Below the pieces are notes generated by a model, which was not told the DNA's origin, searched no databases, and was given only the letters and a program-made list of their open reading frames with translations. From JAWKOK01 sp963848115 (GTDB lineage Bacteria > Chloroflexota > Anaerolineae > Caldilineales > Caldilineaceae), in NCBI GenBank assembly GCA_963848115.1, contig CAWKCP010000030.1, positions 1-64,000 of the forward strand: DNA of 64,000 bases. The letters run 5' to 3'. Position numbers and translations under genes: made by a program. Shown here piece by piece: positions 18,554 to 28,393 of this stretch. Each line of letters starts with the position of its first letter. The first letter of the stretch is position 1.

Positions 18554-19917
18554 TCATGGAATGATGATCGTGCCGCCAGCGTCATTAAAGATCCGATCAC
18601 AGCGCAAATCTGATGCGATCCGGCGCCTGAATCTGCGATGTTGCGAGTGCAGCCGGGATCAGTTTCGAGATCAAAGAGCCGCGGGTTGTCTCCAGAAATG
18701 TGGCTGAAGAACCAGGTCTGCCGATCCTTGTACCAGATGGAGTTGCCGTAACGGCAGGTCAGGTACTCGCGCGATCGCAAAGCCGTCATGCCCTTCGATC
18801 AGCGGCAAAGGCTCTGGCCTTCGATCTCGCCCAAAGGCGTAACGCCGGTCGGCATCGAGTACGGTGGCCGGCACGTCCAATGTGTAGACGAATTCTTCGT
18901 TCACCGTACCCGCGCCCTTGCCCTGCTGGGTGGCGTGCGATCAGGGGGATGTCCATGGTGCCGGGGTAGAGGCGTACTCCGGCTTGCCGATGATGCCGTT
19001 CGGGATTGTCGGCAAAGTTGGTGCCGTGGTCGCTGAGGAAAATCACCAATGTGTTCTCACGCAGCCCGAGCCGGTCGATGGTGTCGATCAGCTTGCCGAA
19101 CCAGGCGTCAACCATGGTCACCAAGCCCGGCATAGTTGGCGCGGATGCTGGCCAGGCGTTCCTCGTACTGCGGCGCGCCGGAATCGGGCCGTAGGGGACC
19201 GTAAGGCAGATCGGCTCGCGATCCTCACGGCTGCCGTAGAGATCGTAGTAGTGCAGTGGCGCCTCCCAGGTCTCATGGGGCGAAAAGCTGTCAACGTAGA
19301 GGTAGAAGGGCTTGTTGCGCTGATTCTGTTCCAGAAATTGCATGGCCGGCACGGAAGGTACGCGCGGCCGGCCAGGTTTCCTCAGGCCTGCTCCGGCTGC
19401 ACGTTGACCAGGTGGGCGAGAACCCGTTCGGGTGGCCCCCAATAGCGGTCGAAAAGAGCGCTGGATCGGCGTGGCTATGGCGTTGTAGCGATCCTCGGCA
19501 TGGCCGCGGATATACTGCCACTGGTTGAAGCCCCGCGTGAAGTTCATGCCAGGCACGAAATAGTGCGGGACATCGGCGAAGAAGCCGGTGTGGTAGCCAT
19601 GCTGGACGAGCGCCTCGGCAATCGCCGGTTCGTCCGGGGACATCGGTTGCCAGCCGGGAAGGTAGACGTTGTCCCAGGGAACGGGCCGATAGTCGTTGAA
19701 CGGGAAGGCCCGCCGTCCGCTGTGCAGGGTGCGCCGCGTCGGAATGGTGGGCAAGCATTCCGGGTGTGCGTTGGTGAAGCGGACGCCTTCCAGCGCGAAG
19801 CGGTCCAAGTTGGGCGTGCGGATCCATTCGTTGCCGTAGGCGCCCAAATAGGCCGTACGAAAGGTGTCGGCGACGACTGATGACAACATTCCAAGGTGTA
19901 GATTCGCGTAGTCCATG
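18554..19917 (-). pseudogene. Sulfatase-like protein with non-canonical active site, multiple frameshifts
   Basis: Start at ATG 19917 with AGGAG ten bases upstream. The protein reads AYLGAYGNEWIRTPNLDRFA, then E53-C54-L-P-T-I-P-T-R-R, PFNDYRPVPWDNVYLPGWQPM, MQFLEQNQRNKPFYLYVDSF, VTMVDAWFGKLIDTIDRLGL and VIFLSDHGTNFADN. Family sequence then moves frame as MNEEFVYTLDVPATVLDADR, REYLTCRYGNSIWYKDRQTW and a final DAGGTIIIP ending in a TGA at 18554-18556. About six indels are implied. The active site has Cys54 and Pro56 but Ile58 where CxPxR needs Arg, so standard formylglycine maturation is doubtful. It lies directly behind another sulfatase and, before the disruptions, was probably co-transcribed with it. 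Confidence 0.75.
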
Positions 19918-19950
19918 ATTGATTTTCTCCTATCGAAATCATTCGATGCC

Positions 19951-21378
19951 CTACATCCCGTGTTCGCTTGTGCGCAGCGAAAACTTCGGTCAGGCGTTCG
20001 AACGATATCCGGCTCTTCGAAGTAGCGATTGTGTCGTTCCCGGATATCATTCTGCATGTGGTAGAGCTGCTGCGGCGGATCGTAGGTGCCGACCTCCGGG
20101 TCCGGGCTGAAACCGCCCGATCCCGTGCCCATGATCAGCTTCCATGGCCCCTCACGCACCCCATAGAGTCCATCGACGCCGTGGTGAACAAGCTGGTTGC
20201 GCAGCGGTTCTTCCACCTCTTCGCCCATCAGATAGGGAAGAATGCTGATGCTGTCTTCCGCCGCTCCGTCCGGCAACGGCTCCTCGATCAGCTCGGCGCA
20301 GGTCGCCATCAGGTCCATCAAGCAGACCATCTCGTCGCATGTCGAACCGGCCGGCATCTGTTCCGGCCAACGGGCGATGAGCGGGATGCGATGGCCGCCG
20401 TCCCAGGTGTCCGCCTTCATGCCGCGCAGAATCCAGCTGGGGTTGTGGCCGAAGGTCTCGATGACGGTGCCCGGCGCTTCCAAGCTGCCGTTGCGACCAG
20501 GGCTGCCGTTGTCGCTGGCAACGATCAACAGTGTGTTCTTGTCCAGGCCATTTCGTTTCAGCGCTGCCGCCACCTGGCCGACGGTATCGTCGACCTGCAT
20601 CACAAAGTCGCCGTAGGCGCCGGCTCGACTCTTTCCCCGGAATTGGGGCGTCGGCGCAATCGGCGTATGGGGCGCGGTCAGGGGGAAGTAAAGGAAGAAG
20701 GGCTCCCCAGCCTGCGCACGTTCGTCGATGGTCGCAACGGCCCGTCGTGTGAGTTCGGGCAGGATTTCCTCGAGGTCCCAACCGTCGACCATAGGGCCGG
20801 GCGTGCCGAACATGGATTCGGGCTTGGGCCGGTCAGGAAGCCCGATGGTCCTGTTGCCCTCGATGAAGCAGTAGGGCGGGAAGTTGGGCACATCAACACC
20901 GAAATAGCTGTCAAAGCCACGCGCCGTAGGGCCATTCTCGATGGGCAATGAATAATCGATGTCGTTGGCGGCCTCGACAACCTCTGGGCCGCTCCAATCC
21001 TTATCAGCAGTCGTGCGCTGGGTCTGAAAGGGCCAATCCATGCCCAGGTGCCACTTGCCGATGCAGGCTGTGTGATAGCCCTGGCCGCGCAGAAAATCGG
21101 GCAGCGTCTAGGACATCCTCTTCGATGAGCGGTGCTTCCAGCGGACCCAGCACCCAGCGCTGAAGCCGGCCGCGCCATGCGTAGCGACCGGTAAGGATGC
21201 CGTAACGGGATGGCGTACAGACTGAAGACGACGCGTGGGCGTCGGTGAAGGCCATGCCTTCGGCGGCCAGCCGATCCATGTGCGGCGTGTCGATGCCCGA
21301 CGCATCGTTCAGGCAGGAGAGATCGCCGTATCCCATGTCGTCGGCCAGGATGAGGACAATATTCGGACGCTCTGTCAT
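19951..21378 (-). pseudogene. Arylsulfatase-type sulfatase (CTPSR site), frameshifted
   Basis: From ATG 21378 it reads MTERPNIVLILADDMGYGDL, with the metal-binding DD pair, and C54-T-P-S-R58 followed by YGILTGRYAW. Near 21110 the frame shifts, and the rest (KWHLGMDWPF, LTAPHTPIAPTPQFRGKS, VASDNGSPGRNG with the second metal site, WDGGHRIPLIARWP, LYHMQNDIRERHNRYFEEPD) is in a second frame. Near 20000 another shift leads to ERLTEVFAAHKRTRD. The true stop is uncertain (19951 used here). The uninterrupted 751-residue frame covering this region joins the back half of this gene to the next sulfatase and is not one protein. Family function is hydrolysis of sulfate esters; substrate unknown. Confidence 0.8.
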
Positions 21379-21448
21379 GCTGCATCGCCTCGTTTCAGTT
21401 GTGGAGCAATTCAGTTGCAGAGAAGAGATGGGTGACGTGATAGTCGTG

Positions 21449-23348
21449 CTATTGACTGGCTTGCCAAAGCGTCGCTGCATCTGCACCGGCCGCGGTTGAG
21501 ATGCGTTGTGAGCCGTCTTCCGTAGGCCTATAGAGGGCGACGATCAGCCGGTAATCACCCAGGGCCAGCTGCCCAGGTATCAGAATACCATACACGTCTG
21601 ACTCCGAGGAAGGAGCGGAAATCTGGCCTGGATTCAGATCCCGATCATGTTGTGCGACGACCTGGCCGTCCGGGCCGATCAACTGCACGGTCATCTTCTC
21701 GTCGCCGGACAATGGGGCCTTTTCGTCTTGCCAATCTAGATGCACGCTCAACAATCCACCCGGCGTCAATGTCGGCGGAGAAATGGCGAAGCCGTCCAGA
21801 CGGATGCCATTCTCAAAGGCGACGTCGACCGGCTCCAGGTCGATATTATTGGTTAGACATAAGTTTGTAGCGGCCAGACGCCGATCTGCTCTTCATACAA
21901 CAGCGCAAACTGTTCGTTCAGCGCTGCCTGGGCCAGGCCTGCATCGTCCCAGTTTGGCGCAGGTTGCAAGGGTAGGATCACTCGTTGAACGCCGGCTTCG
22001 GCCAGCGCAGCGACGCTTGACACTGCGCCTTTGCCGTCATGCGCCCCCGGCGGCAGCACGACATGCTCGATCGGCCCATCGTAGTAGTACCAGAGCGTCG
22101 GGTCGGGGAAATTCTGGGCGATGCGCACCGACTCGGCCGGCAGACCAAGCGCAGCCTGGTCGAATGCCGTGGCCAGTGCACGCCAGCCGCGGGTCTTGGA
22201 ATAGGCTGCGTCGTGGTACTGGCGGTTGAGCGCAAAGATCCCTCCCACCAGTAGAACAACTAGAAGCGCCCTCGCTGTATAGGCCATTGGCGGCTGCCTG
22301 CGGACCTGATCCGCAGTGACATCACTTGCCGGTCTCTGGAAAATGGCTGCGATCAGCAGGAAAAAGGAGGCGCGGCCGCAGCCAGGTAGCGTTCGTTAAA
22401 GATTGGCCGCTGTAGCGCACTGAGCCAGGTCGCCAGCACGGGGAGCGCCAGATAGAGCCAGAGCAGGATCGATGCCCGTCTCGCGCGGGAACCTGAGGCT
22501 GCCAGCCGCCATGTGCCCAGCGCCAGCAGTAGAAGCGCCACAAACGCCAGAACCTCTCGCTGCTGCGCTGTGACCGCTTCACCCACGGCAAAGACGCCTA
22601 GCGCCCGCGTCACCATGTCGACAAAACCGGGCGAGTCGCCGTTGCCGCCATAGCCGGTCAGCGTGGCCGATGCACGCACCAGCCAGGGCAGGTAGAGCAG
22701 GCCAAGCGCTGCCTGGATCAGCAGCCAGGGCAGCAGTAGCGAGCGCCATCGCCGCTCGACAACGGCCAGCCCGATCACAAACAGGTTCTGCGCGATCAGC
22801 ACGAAGGCCGCGAAGTAGTGGGTATGCAGCGCCATCCAACTGACGGCGACATAGGCTAACGCCCATCGCCAACGTCGACGGTCTTCTTCGCCTACGAGCC
22901 ATTCGACAGCCAGCCACATACTCGCCAGCGTCAGCGCCAGACTCATGCTGTACATGCGCGCATCCTGTGCGTGCCAGATGAGGTACGGACTGACGGCCAT
23001 CAGCAGGCCTGCAACGACGCAGACCAATGGCGTCAGTCCCAGCCGTCGGCCCAGACGTGTGATCAGCGCGACGGCCAGCACGCTGAACCAGAGACTCACG
23101 AAGCGCAGAGCGGCTTCGCTGGACCCTGCCAGAGTGAGCCAGCCCTTCTGCACCAGGTAGGAGGCCACCGGATGGGGTTCCTGTAGCTCGATGGTGGCGG
23201 TGACGATGTCAGTAACAGGTCGCAGGCTGAAAAAATAGCCGAATGCTTCATCGCCGCGTAGCTCCTGGTGACCCAGGTGGTAGGCGCGCAGGCCAAAGGC
23301 CAGCAAGAGCAGAGCAAGCAGTGCGATGCGCGTGGTCTGGCGGGTCAT
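21449..23348 (-). CDS. Membrane glycosyltransferase, GT39/ArnT-like (PMT superfamily), two frameshifts
   Basis: Start at ATG 23348 (MTRQTTRIALLALLLLAFGL). The first membrane segment is followed by HLGHQELRGDEAFGYFFSL, with the catalytic acidic pair (DE) of GT39-type enzymes, then many membrane segments. Near 22370 the frame shifts from ERYLAAAAP to PPFFLLIAAIFQ, and near 21855 it shifts again between GVWPLQTYV and NIDLEPVDVAFENGIRLDGF. The last 120 residues (LSVHLDWQDEKAPLSGDEKM to GDYRLIVALYRP) form a beta-sandwich-like tail also seen in the two other transferases here. It would move a lipid-linked sugar on the outer face of the membrane. It is the last gene of the four-gene unit. Confidence 0.82.
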
Positions 23349-23550
23349 GATGGGCGCTCGCTTATGGGCTGCAACCTGGATTCCGAGTCTGTTTCGTTGG
23401 CGACCGCCCAGGGTTGAATGCCGTGGGCGGAACCGCGGCGTCCCATCAATGGGGTCTGATCGCAGACAACGCCCCACTTCATGCGGCGCTCTCTGTTGGC
23501 CAGGTTTTTCATGCCCGGCGGACATGATCGAGAAGGCTGCATTTGATCCA

Positions 23551-25914
23551 TCACATCGTTCCGTCGGCGGCTAGATTGCGATTCCGCCGCAAGACCAGAC
23601 GACTGATGACAAGCATGATGACCAGCAGCAACGTGGCGCCGCTGATCAACAGGCCAAAACGCACACTGTCCGGTCGATAGACCAATTCAAACTCAACCGT
23701 CGGCTCGGGCAGAACGACGCCAATCAGCGTCAGATCGGTACGCACCAGGGGCAGCGGTGGTGACGTCCGCCAGCCCGGCATCCAGTTTTCAGAGATGACC
23801 AGCAGCGGGGCGTTGGCGTCTTCTACCTTGACGCTCAGATGACCTGGCGCCAAACGCTCCATCTGGAGGCTCGGTGTTGCGTCTGCAGGGAACCCCTCGG
23901 CAGGTCCGAGATCGGTGGTCGGATTCTGGATGTCGTCGTCAATCAGAGCGATCTGGCGCAGATCGATTTCGTGATCGGCCAGCATTTCCAGCGCGGTGGC
24001 GTCGTCTACGATGATCTGTTCCGGTGCGATCCAGGCGCGTGGGTTGGGGTCATTTAGGCGGTGTAAATAGGTCGTATCCTCGACCTGGGGGAACTCGCCC
24101 AGCAACGTGCCTCGTTCGAACAGCTCACGTCGCCAGGTGAGGACATGTTCGACCCCCAACAGATCCCAGGCCCGATCCAATGGGAACGCTTCGAAGAGCG
24201 CCGCATAGCGGGCCAGGCGCAATGGACTGCTGCCCCAGACATCCTCTAGCTCCTGGCGCATGCCGTAGTCCTCGTAGACGCGGAACTCGTTGTATATGCG
24301 TCCGGGCTGACCCTGATTGCTGTCACCTTGTTCGTCAACGGCCGCGCCGATGGCTTGCATCTCCGGAGCAAGCAGCGCCTTGCGTGCCGGGCCAAATGGC
24401 GTCAAATTGGTGGCGAAGTTGGCCCAGAAAAGGTTGAATATGACCAGCCCGCCCAAGATCAAGGTGCGGCGGCTGCTCCATCCATCCAGCCAAACCATCA
24501 GCGCGAATCCGATGCCCAGTAGCATGGTGACCGTGGCGATGCCTAGATAGGCGCCCGGCGTGATGGCTGTGCGTCCGGTCAGCTGCCAGATCAGCCCGAA
24601 GGCGTAGACGCCGATGGTCACAAAAGCGCCGAAAACCAGGGCGAAGCGATGGCGCAGTTTTGCGTTTGCAAGCGGGATGGCGGCCGCACCGAAACCTGCC
24701 AACACGCTGAATCCGAAGGCGACCAAATAGGCGACCCGTTCTTGCCCGCGGAAGAGATTCCATCCGGGAGCAAGCCGGTAGAAAATGGGGTAGAGGAAGG
24801 CGTTGCCGCCGTATGAGAGCAGCAGCGCAATCAGGGCGAGTATGCCGAAGAAGAGGATCACCGCACGTGATGATGCGGGCCGACGATCCGGATTGGCTGC
24901 GGCAAGCGCGGAGCGAGACTCCTCGTCCAGAAGCAGCAACGCTGCGGCAGCCGCCAGGCCCAGTCCGACCACGCCAATGTAGAGCGGTGAGTAGGTGGTG
25001 AAGACGCCGGGCAGCAGCAACTGCCACGTGTCCTGCAGCGGAAAACCGCCGCTGACGAACTCATAGTCGACGCCGGCGCGCACGCTCAACCTGGTGAACT
25101 CGATGCTGGGCAGGGCCTGGGCCGCGCTCAGCCCCGCGGCGATGAGCAGAAGTGCGACGCTGCCAATGGCCTGACTCACGGCGCGCCCGCTTCGCTCTTC
25201 GTCCTGGCCGCGTAGGCCGGCGACCCAGAGGAAGACCATCCACGCACCCATAGCGTAGCTTGCGAAGAGAAACGTCTGTGGATGGCCCGCCAGAAAGGCG
25301 ACCGCATAGGTGATTCCGGCGCTTAGCCACCAGCGTAGGCTGACCGGGTCTCCGAAGGCCCGCCAGATCAGCCAGAAGAGCAGCGGCAGCCAGATGGCGG
25401 TTCGTAGCACGGCCAGTTGAACAGGCGGATAGCCCGTTAGGTAGCCCGAAAAGGCGAAGAGGACGCCGGCCCAAAACGCAGCCCAGCGGCTGCCGGTGAG
25501 GTCGCACACCAGGAGAAAGGTGAAGAAACCGGCCGACGCGATCTGAAGAACGGCCTCCCACTGAAGAAAATAGAGTCGAGCTGACGCCGCTGTCAGCGGC
25601 AGTGTCAGACCCAGCACTAGATTGCTGATTGGGTAGAAGACGCCTGCCTGAATATCGGCCAGAAAGGGATGACCGCCGTACGTGTAGGGGTTCCAGATTG
25701 GCAAGCGTCCGGCCAGCAGTTCACTCTGTTGAAAGAGGCTGAAGGGCAGAAAATGGTGGGTGAAGTCGCCGTCGGGGAAGGTCCGCAGGCCGAGAACAAT
25801 CGGCGCGTAGAAGAGCAGCGATAGGGCCAGATAGGCCACCGCCACCAGGCCAGTGCGATCCAGCCACCTCAGCCAACGATGGGTATTCTCAATATTTTCA
25901 TTCTTTGGCTTCAA
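23551..25914 (-). CDS. YfhO-like polytopic membrane protein
   Basis: The 787-residue protein has a long multi-spanning N-terminal part (LVAVAYLALSLLFYAPIVLG, then PDGDFTHHFLPFSLFQQSEL and GRLPIWNPYTYGGHPFLAD, both typical of the YfhO family) and a C-terminal extracytoplasmic part with the pattern LLVISENWMPGWRTSPPLPL before a last membrane helix (GLLISGATLLLVIMLVISRLVL). YfhO proteins take part in glycosylation of lipoteichoic acid or other surface polymers in some bacteria; the role here is unproven. Its start overlaps the preceding gene by 17 bases, so it is co-translated with the glycosyltransferases. The frame is fully intact. Confidence 0.85.
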   Translation of the reverse strand: MKPKNENIENTHRWLRWLDRTGLVAVAYLALSLLFYAPIVLGLRTFPDGDFTHHFLPFSLFQQSELLAGRLPIWNPYTYGGHPFLADIQAGVFYPISNLVLGLTLPLTAASARLYFLQWEAVLQIASAGFFTFLLVCDLTGSRWAAFWAGVLFAFSGYLTGYPPVQLAVLRTAIWLPLLFWLIWRAFGDPVSLRWWLSAGITYAVAFLAGHPQTFLFASYAMGAWMVFLWVAGLRGQDEERSGRAVSQAIGSVALLLIAAGLSAAQALPSIEFTRLSVRAGVDYEFVSGGFPLQDTWQLLLPGVFTTYSPLYIGVVGLGLAAAAALLLLDEESRSALAAANPDRRPASSRAVILFFGILALIALLLSYGGNAFLYPIFYRLAPGWNLFRGQERVAYLVAFGFSVLAGFGAAAIPLANAKLRHRFALVFGAFVTIGVYAFGLIWQLTGRTAITPGAYLGIATVTMLLGIGFALMVWLDGWSSRRTLILGGLVIFNLFWANFATNLTPFGPARKALLAPEMQAIGAAVDEQGDSNQGQPGRIYNEFRVYEDYGMRQELEDVWGSSPLRLARYAALFEAFPLDRAWDLLGVEHVLTWRRELFERGTLLGEFPQVEDTTYLHRLNDPNPRAWIAPEQIIVDDATALEMLADHEIDLRQIALIDDDIQNPTTDLGPAEGFPADATPSLQMERLAPGHLSVKVEDANAPLLVISENWMPGWRTSPPLPLVRTDLTLIGVVLPEPTVEFELVYRPDSVRFGLLISGATLLLVIMLVISRLVLRRNRNLAADGTM

Positions 25915-28390
25915 CAGTCACTTTCCCCAGTTCCACAAAATCACTGCCGTCGGGGGCAATGAAGCGGGGGGCGCCTTCGGCATTCGGATCATAGAGACCG
26001 GCGATGAGTTGGTAGACGCCATCCTTGGCATTGGCGGGAATCTCGAGACCGGCTCGCTCCAGCTGCTCCTTGCCGACTTCAAGACCGGTGAATTGAGCGT
26101 AGCCGTCAATAGGACCGGTGTCCAGCTGTGCCGTTACGTAGCCCTCGGGCGAGATGAGCTGCACGAACCAACGCAGGTCGACGTTGATTTCTGTAGCCAG
26201 TTCGTAGAAGATGTCCACCGGCATGATCTCGCCGGCGACCACCATGTCGGGTGATCGGGTGTTCAGCACCGTTACCGTCATCCCTCTGGCCCCGCGCATT
26301 GGCAGGTTGAGTGCAATGGCCTGCTCGTCTTCGAGGGATTGCGGCGTCCCATAGCGGACCAGCCGATAATCTCCATGCCAATCGTCGTCAGCTTTGTAGG
26401 CCGTATCAGCCAGCCAACGCTCGATGGTGTTCTCGGGGTCGCTGACCGGCAGGCCGGCGGTCACAAACCAGATGCGGTCGCTCTCCAGTTCAACTTCGTT
26501 CAGCACCTGCTGCGCTTCGGGTTGATCGAAACTGTTCTTGGCATAACCGTAGATGGGCAACCCAAGGTCGCAGTGGGTCGCCATCCAGTTCATGGGCACG
26601 TGGTACGCATAGGGCGCAATCGAGACAATGGCGTCATTCTCGGTGGCGGAGGTGCAGATCTCCTCGAGGACTGCTCGATACCCTTGCCCAGGATCGCCAT
26701 AGTGGGGATTGCGCGTGACTTCGCCGCTCCAGACAGCGATTAAAATGAGCGGAAGGATCAGGACCAGGAGCCGCACCGGCCAGCCTGGAACTTGATTCTC
26801 CTTGTTGGTTGGTCCGGCCGCCAGCCACCAGGAGACCAAGCCGACAGTCAAGGTCAAGAGTACGGCACCGCCAACCAGCACAACCAACCACTGTACGTTG
26901 CCCGACGCCCACAGCCAGGCCAGATCCGTGTTGATGACAAAGCCGGCGAGCATGAGCTTGAACTGGCCGATCACAGGACTGTACTGCATATCCATGATCG
27001 ACTGGGCGGGTGGACCGAAGGCCAGAGGATCGGCCCAGTCGGTTGGAAATAGACCGCGTAGTTCGATCTCGTAGTTGACATAATTTACGGTGACGGCGCT
27101 AATCTGTACGATCAGCGAGGTCAACGCCAATAGGCCCAATGCGATTCCGGAGGCGCCCAGCGAGCGTATCCAGGCTGAGAAGACAGTTGTCCGTTTTCGA
27201 TGCGGCGTTGCGGATGGCGGAACAATGATGGCGTTTTCGACCCACGGCCCCAGTGGCAGCACCCAAAAGGGGGTCAGCGGCACAAGAAAGCGCGGTCCCC
27301 ACGCAAAGCCGCCCCACCACATCCACCACATGCTGTAGAGGCCGATCAGCACCAGGCTGAGCGTACCGATGATCAGGGCTTCGAGACGATGGCGGCGAAA
27401 GAAGGGCAGGAACGCAAAGATCGTGGCGAAAAAGAGAGGCGTGTGCCAGAATACGCCCCGATATGGGCTGGCGACCAGGCCCCAAAACCCCTGGCCGATG
27501 GGCGTGGTGAATCCTTCGCCGCTGTCAAAATGGTAGCCGGTATCGAAGGGATTGCCAAAACGGATCAGGTTGTATCCGAGCAGGAGACTACCACCGATTA
27601 GGAGGGGGATGGCGAAAGCGATGAGGCCGGTGAACAGATGCTGCGTGCTGCGTACTGCGTGCTTCGTGTCGTCATTGGCAGATGGCGGGTCGTCTTCCGT
27701 CGGAGTATCGTTGTTTAAGAACCACCAGCCGGCCAGGGCATAGAGGCCTAGCACGCCGACGAGTAGGGTGTGTGCGGTGACGGTGGCGATGGCGATGGCG
27801 GCCCCGCTGCCGGCCAGAACCATCCAGCCTATGCTCTTGGTGCGCAGCCACGACAGAATGCCGTAGAAGGCCAGTAGCAGACTGAAGGCGCTCAGTGGCT
27901 CACCGAAGAAGTGGTTCGCATAGGGCCAGGCGATGGTCGTTAACCCGAACAGCAGACCCAGCGCCGCGCCGGTGCGGTCATTGTAGCCTAGTCGAACCGC
28001 AGTCAGCCAGAGCAGGGCCGCAGTGAGCGCTGTGACGATGCCGTTCCAGAGCAGTGTGCTCTGCAGCAGGCCGGTGGTGAAGTCAAGCAGGCCGAAAGCT
28101 CTCAGCGCCAGGTACCAGGGCACGGCTGCAAAAGCCGGTGCAGGGCCCTTCTTGCTGTAGACCTGGCCGTCTTCGCCGAACGCACCCAGCACCTCGCCCG
28201 GGCTGTTGACCCACTGGGTCCAGGCGATGGCGTTGGTGTCGACCTCGCCGCGCAAGGCCAGCGATTCGGTGACTGCAAAGAGACTCACCTCATCGATGAT
28301 GTGGAATTTGCCTGCGCTGGTCATGACATAGATGGAGACCAGAAAGGCGATCAGAATTGAAAGGCCGTACAGTCGAAATTTGGTCATCAA
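25898..28390 (-). CDS. Large membrane glycosyltransferase-like protein (PMT/GT39-like)
   Basis: The 830-residue protein begins LYGLSILIAFLVSIYVMTSA and has KFHIIDEVSLFAVTESLALR after the first membrane helix, placing an acidic DE pair as in GT39 enzymes. About ten further membrane segments follow. The C-terminal part from about residue 560 is extracytoplasmic (YRAVLEEICTSATENDAIVS, then a beta-rich tail DGVYQLIAGLYDPNAEG). A cytoplasmic loop around residue 245 (DDTKHAVRSTQH) is encoded by an in-frame dispersed repeat at 27639-27668. The start lies 3 bases after the stop of the preceding transferase. Specific donor and acceptor are unknown. Confidence 0.8.
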   Translation of the reverse strand: MMTKFRLYGLSILIAFLVSIYVMTSAGKFHIIDEVSLFAVTESLALRGEVDTNAIAWTQWVNSPGEVLGAFGEDGQVYSKKGPAPAFAAVPWYLALRAFGLLDFTTGLLQSTLLWNGIVTALTAALLWLTAVRLGYNDRTGAALGLLFGLTTIAWPYANHFFGEPLSAFSLLLAFYGILSWLRTKSIGWMVLAGSGAAIAIATVTAHTLLVGVLGLYALAGWWFLNNDTPTEDDPPSANDDTKHAVRSTQHLFTGLIAFAIPLLIGGSLLLGYNLIRFGNPFDTGYHFDSGEGFTTPIGQGFWGLVASPYRGVFWHTPLFFATIFAFLPFFRRHRLEALIIGTLSLVLIGLYSMWWMWWGGFAWGPRFLVPLTPFWVLPLGPWVENAIIVPPSATPHRKRTTVFSAWIRSLGASGIALGLLALTSLIVQISAVTVNYVNYEIELRGLFPTDWADPLAFGPPAQSIMDMQYSPVIGQFKLMLAGFVINTDLAWLWASGNVQWLVVLVGGAVLLTLTVGLVSWWLAAGPTNKENQVPGWPVRLLVLILPLILIAVWSGEVTRNPHYGDPGQGYRAVLEEICTSATENDAIVSIAPYAYHVPMNWMATHCDLGLPIYGYAKNSFDQPEAQQVLNEVELESDRIWFVTAGLPVSDPENTIERWLADTAYKADDDWHGDYRLVRYGTPQSLEDEQAIALNLPMRGARGMTVTVLNTRSPDMVVAGEIMPVDIFYELATEINVDLRWFVQLISPEGYVTAQLDTGPIDGYAQFTGLEVGKEQLERAGLEIPANAKDGVYQLIAGLYDPNAEGAPRFIAPDGSDFVELGKVTVEAKE
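27639..27668. repeat. TGCGTGCTGCGTACTGCG-type repeat inside a coding sequence
   Basis: The run of GCTGCGT/ACTGCGT units matches the intergenic repeats at 7488-7672 (reverse complement ACGCAGTACGCA). On the minus strand it encodes KHAVRSTQH within a hydrophilic loop of the membrane glycosyltransferase, without breaking the frame. Confidence 0.7.
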
Positions 28391-28393
28391 ATG

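Noticed and set aside
18786..21041. A single 751-residue sulfatase
   Set aside because: The frame joins the back half of one sulfatase to the front of another through a shared frame; each half has its own start and catalytic region.
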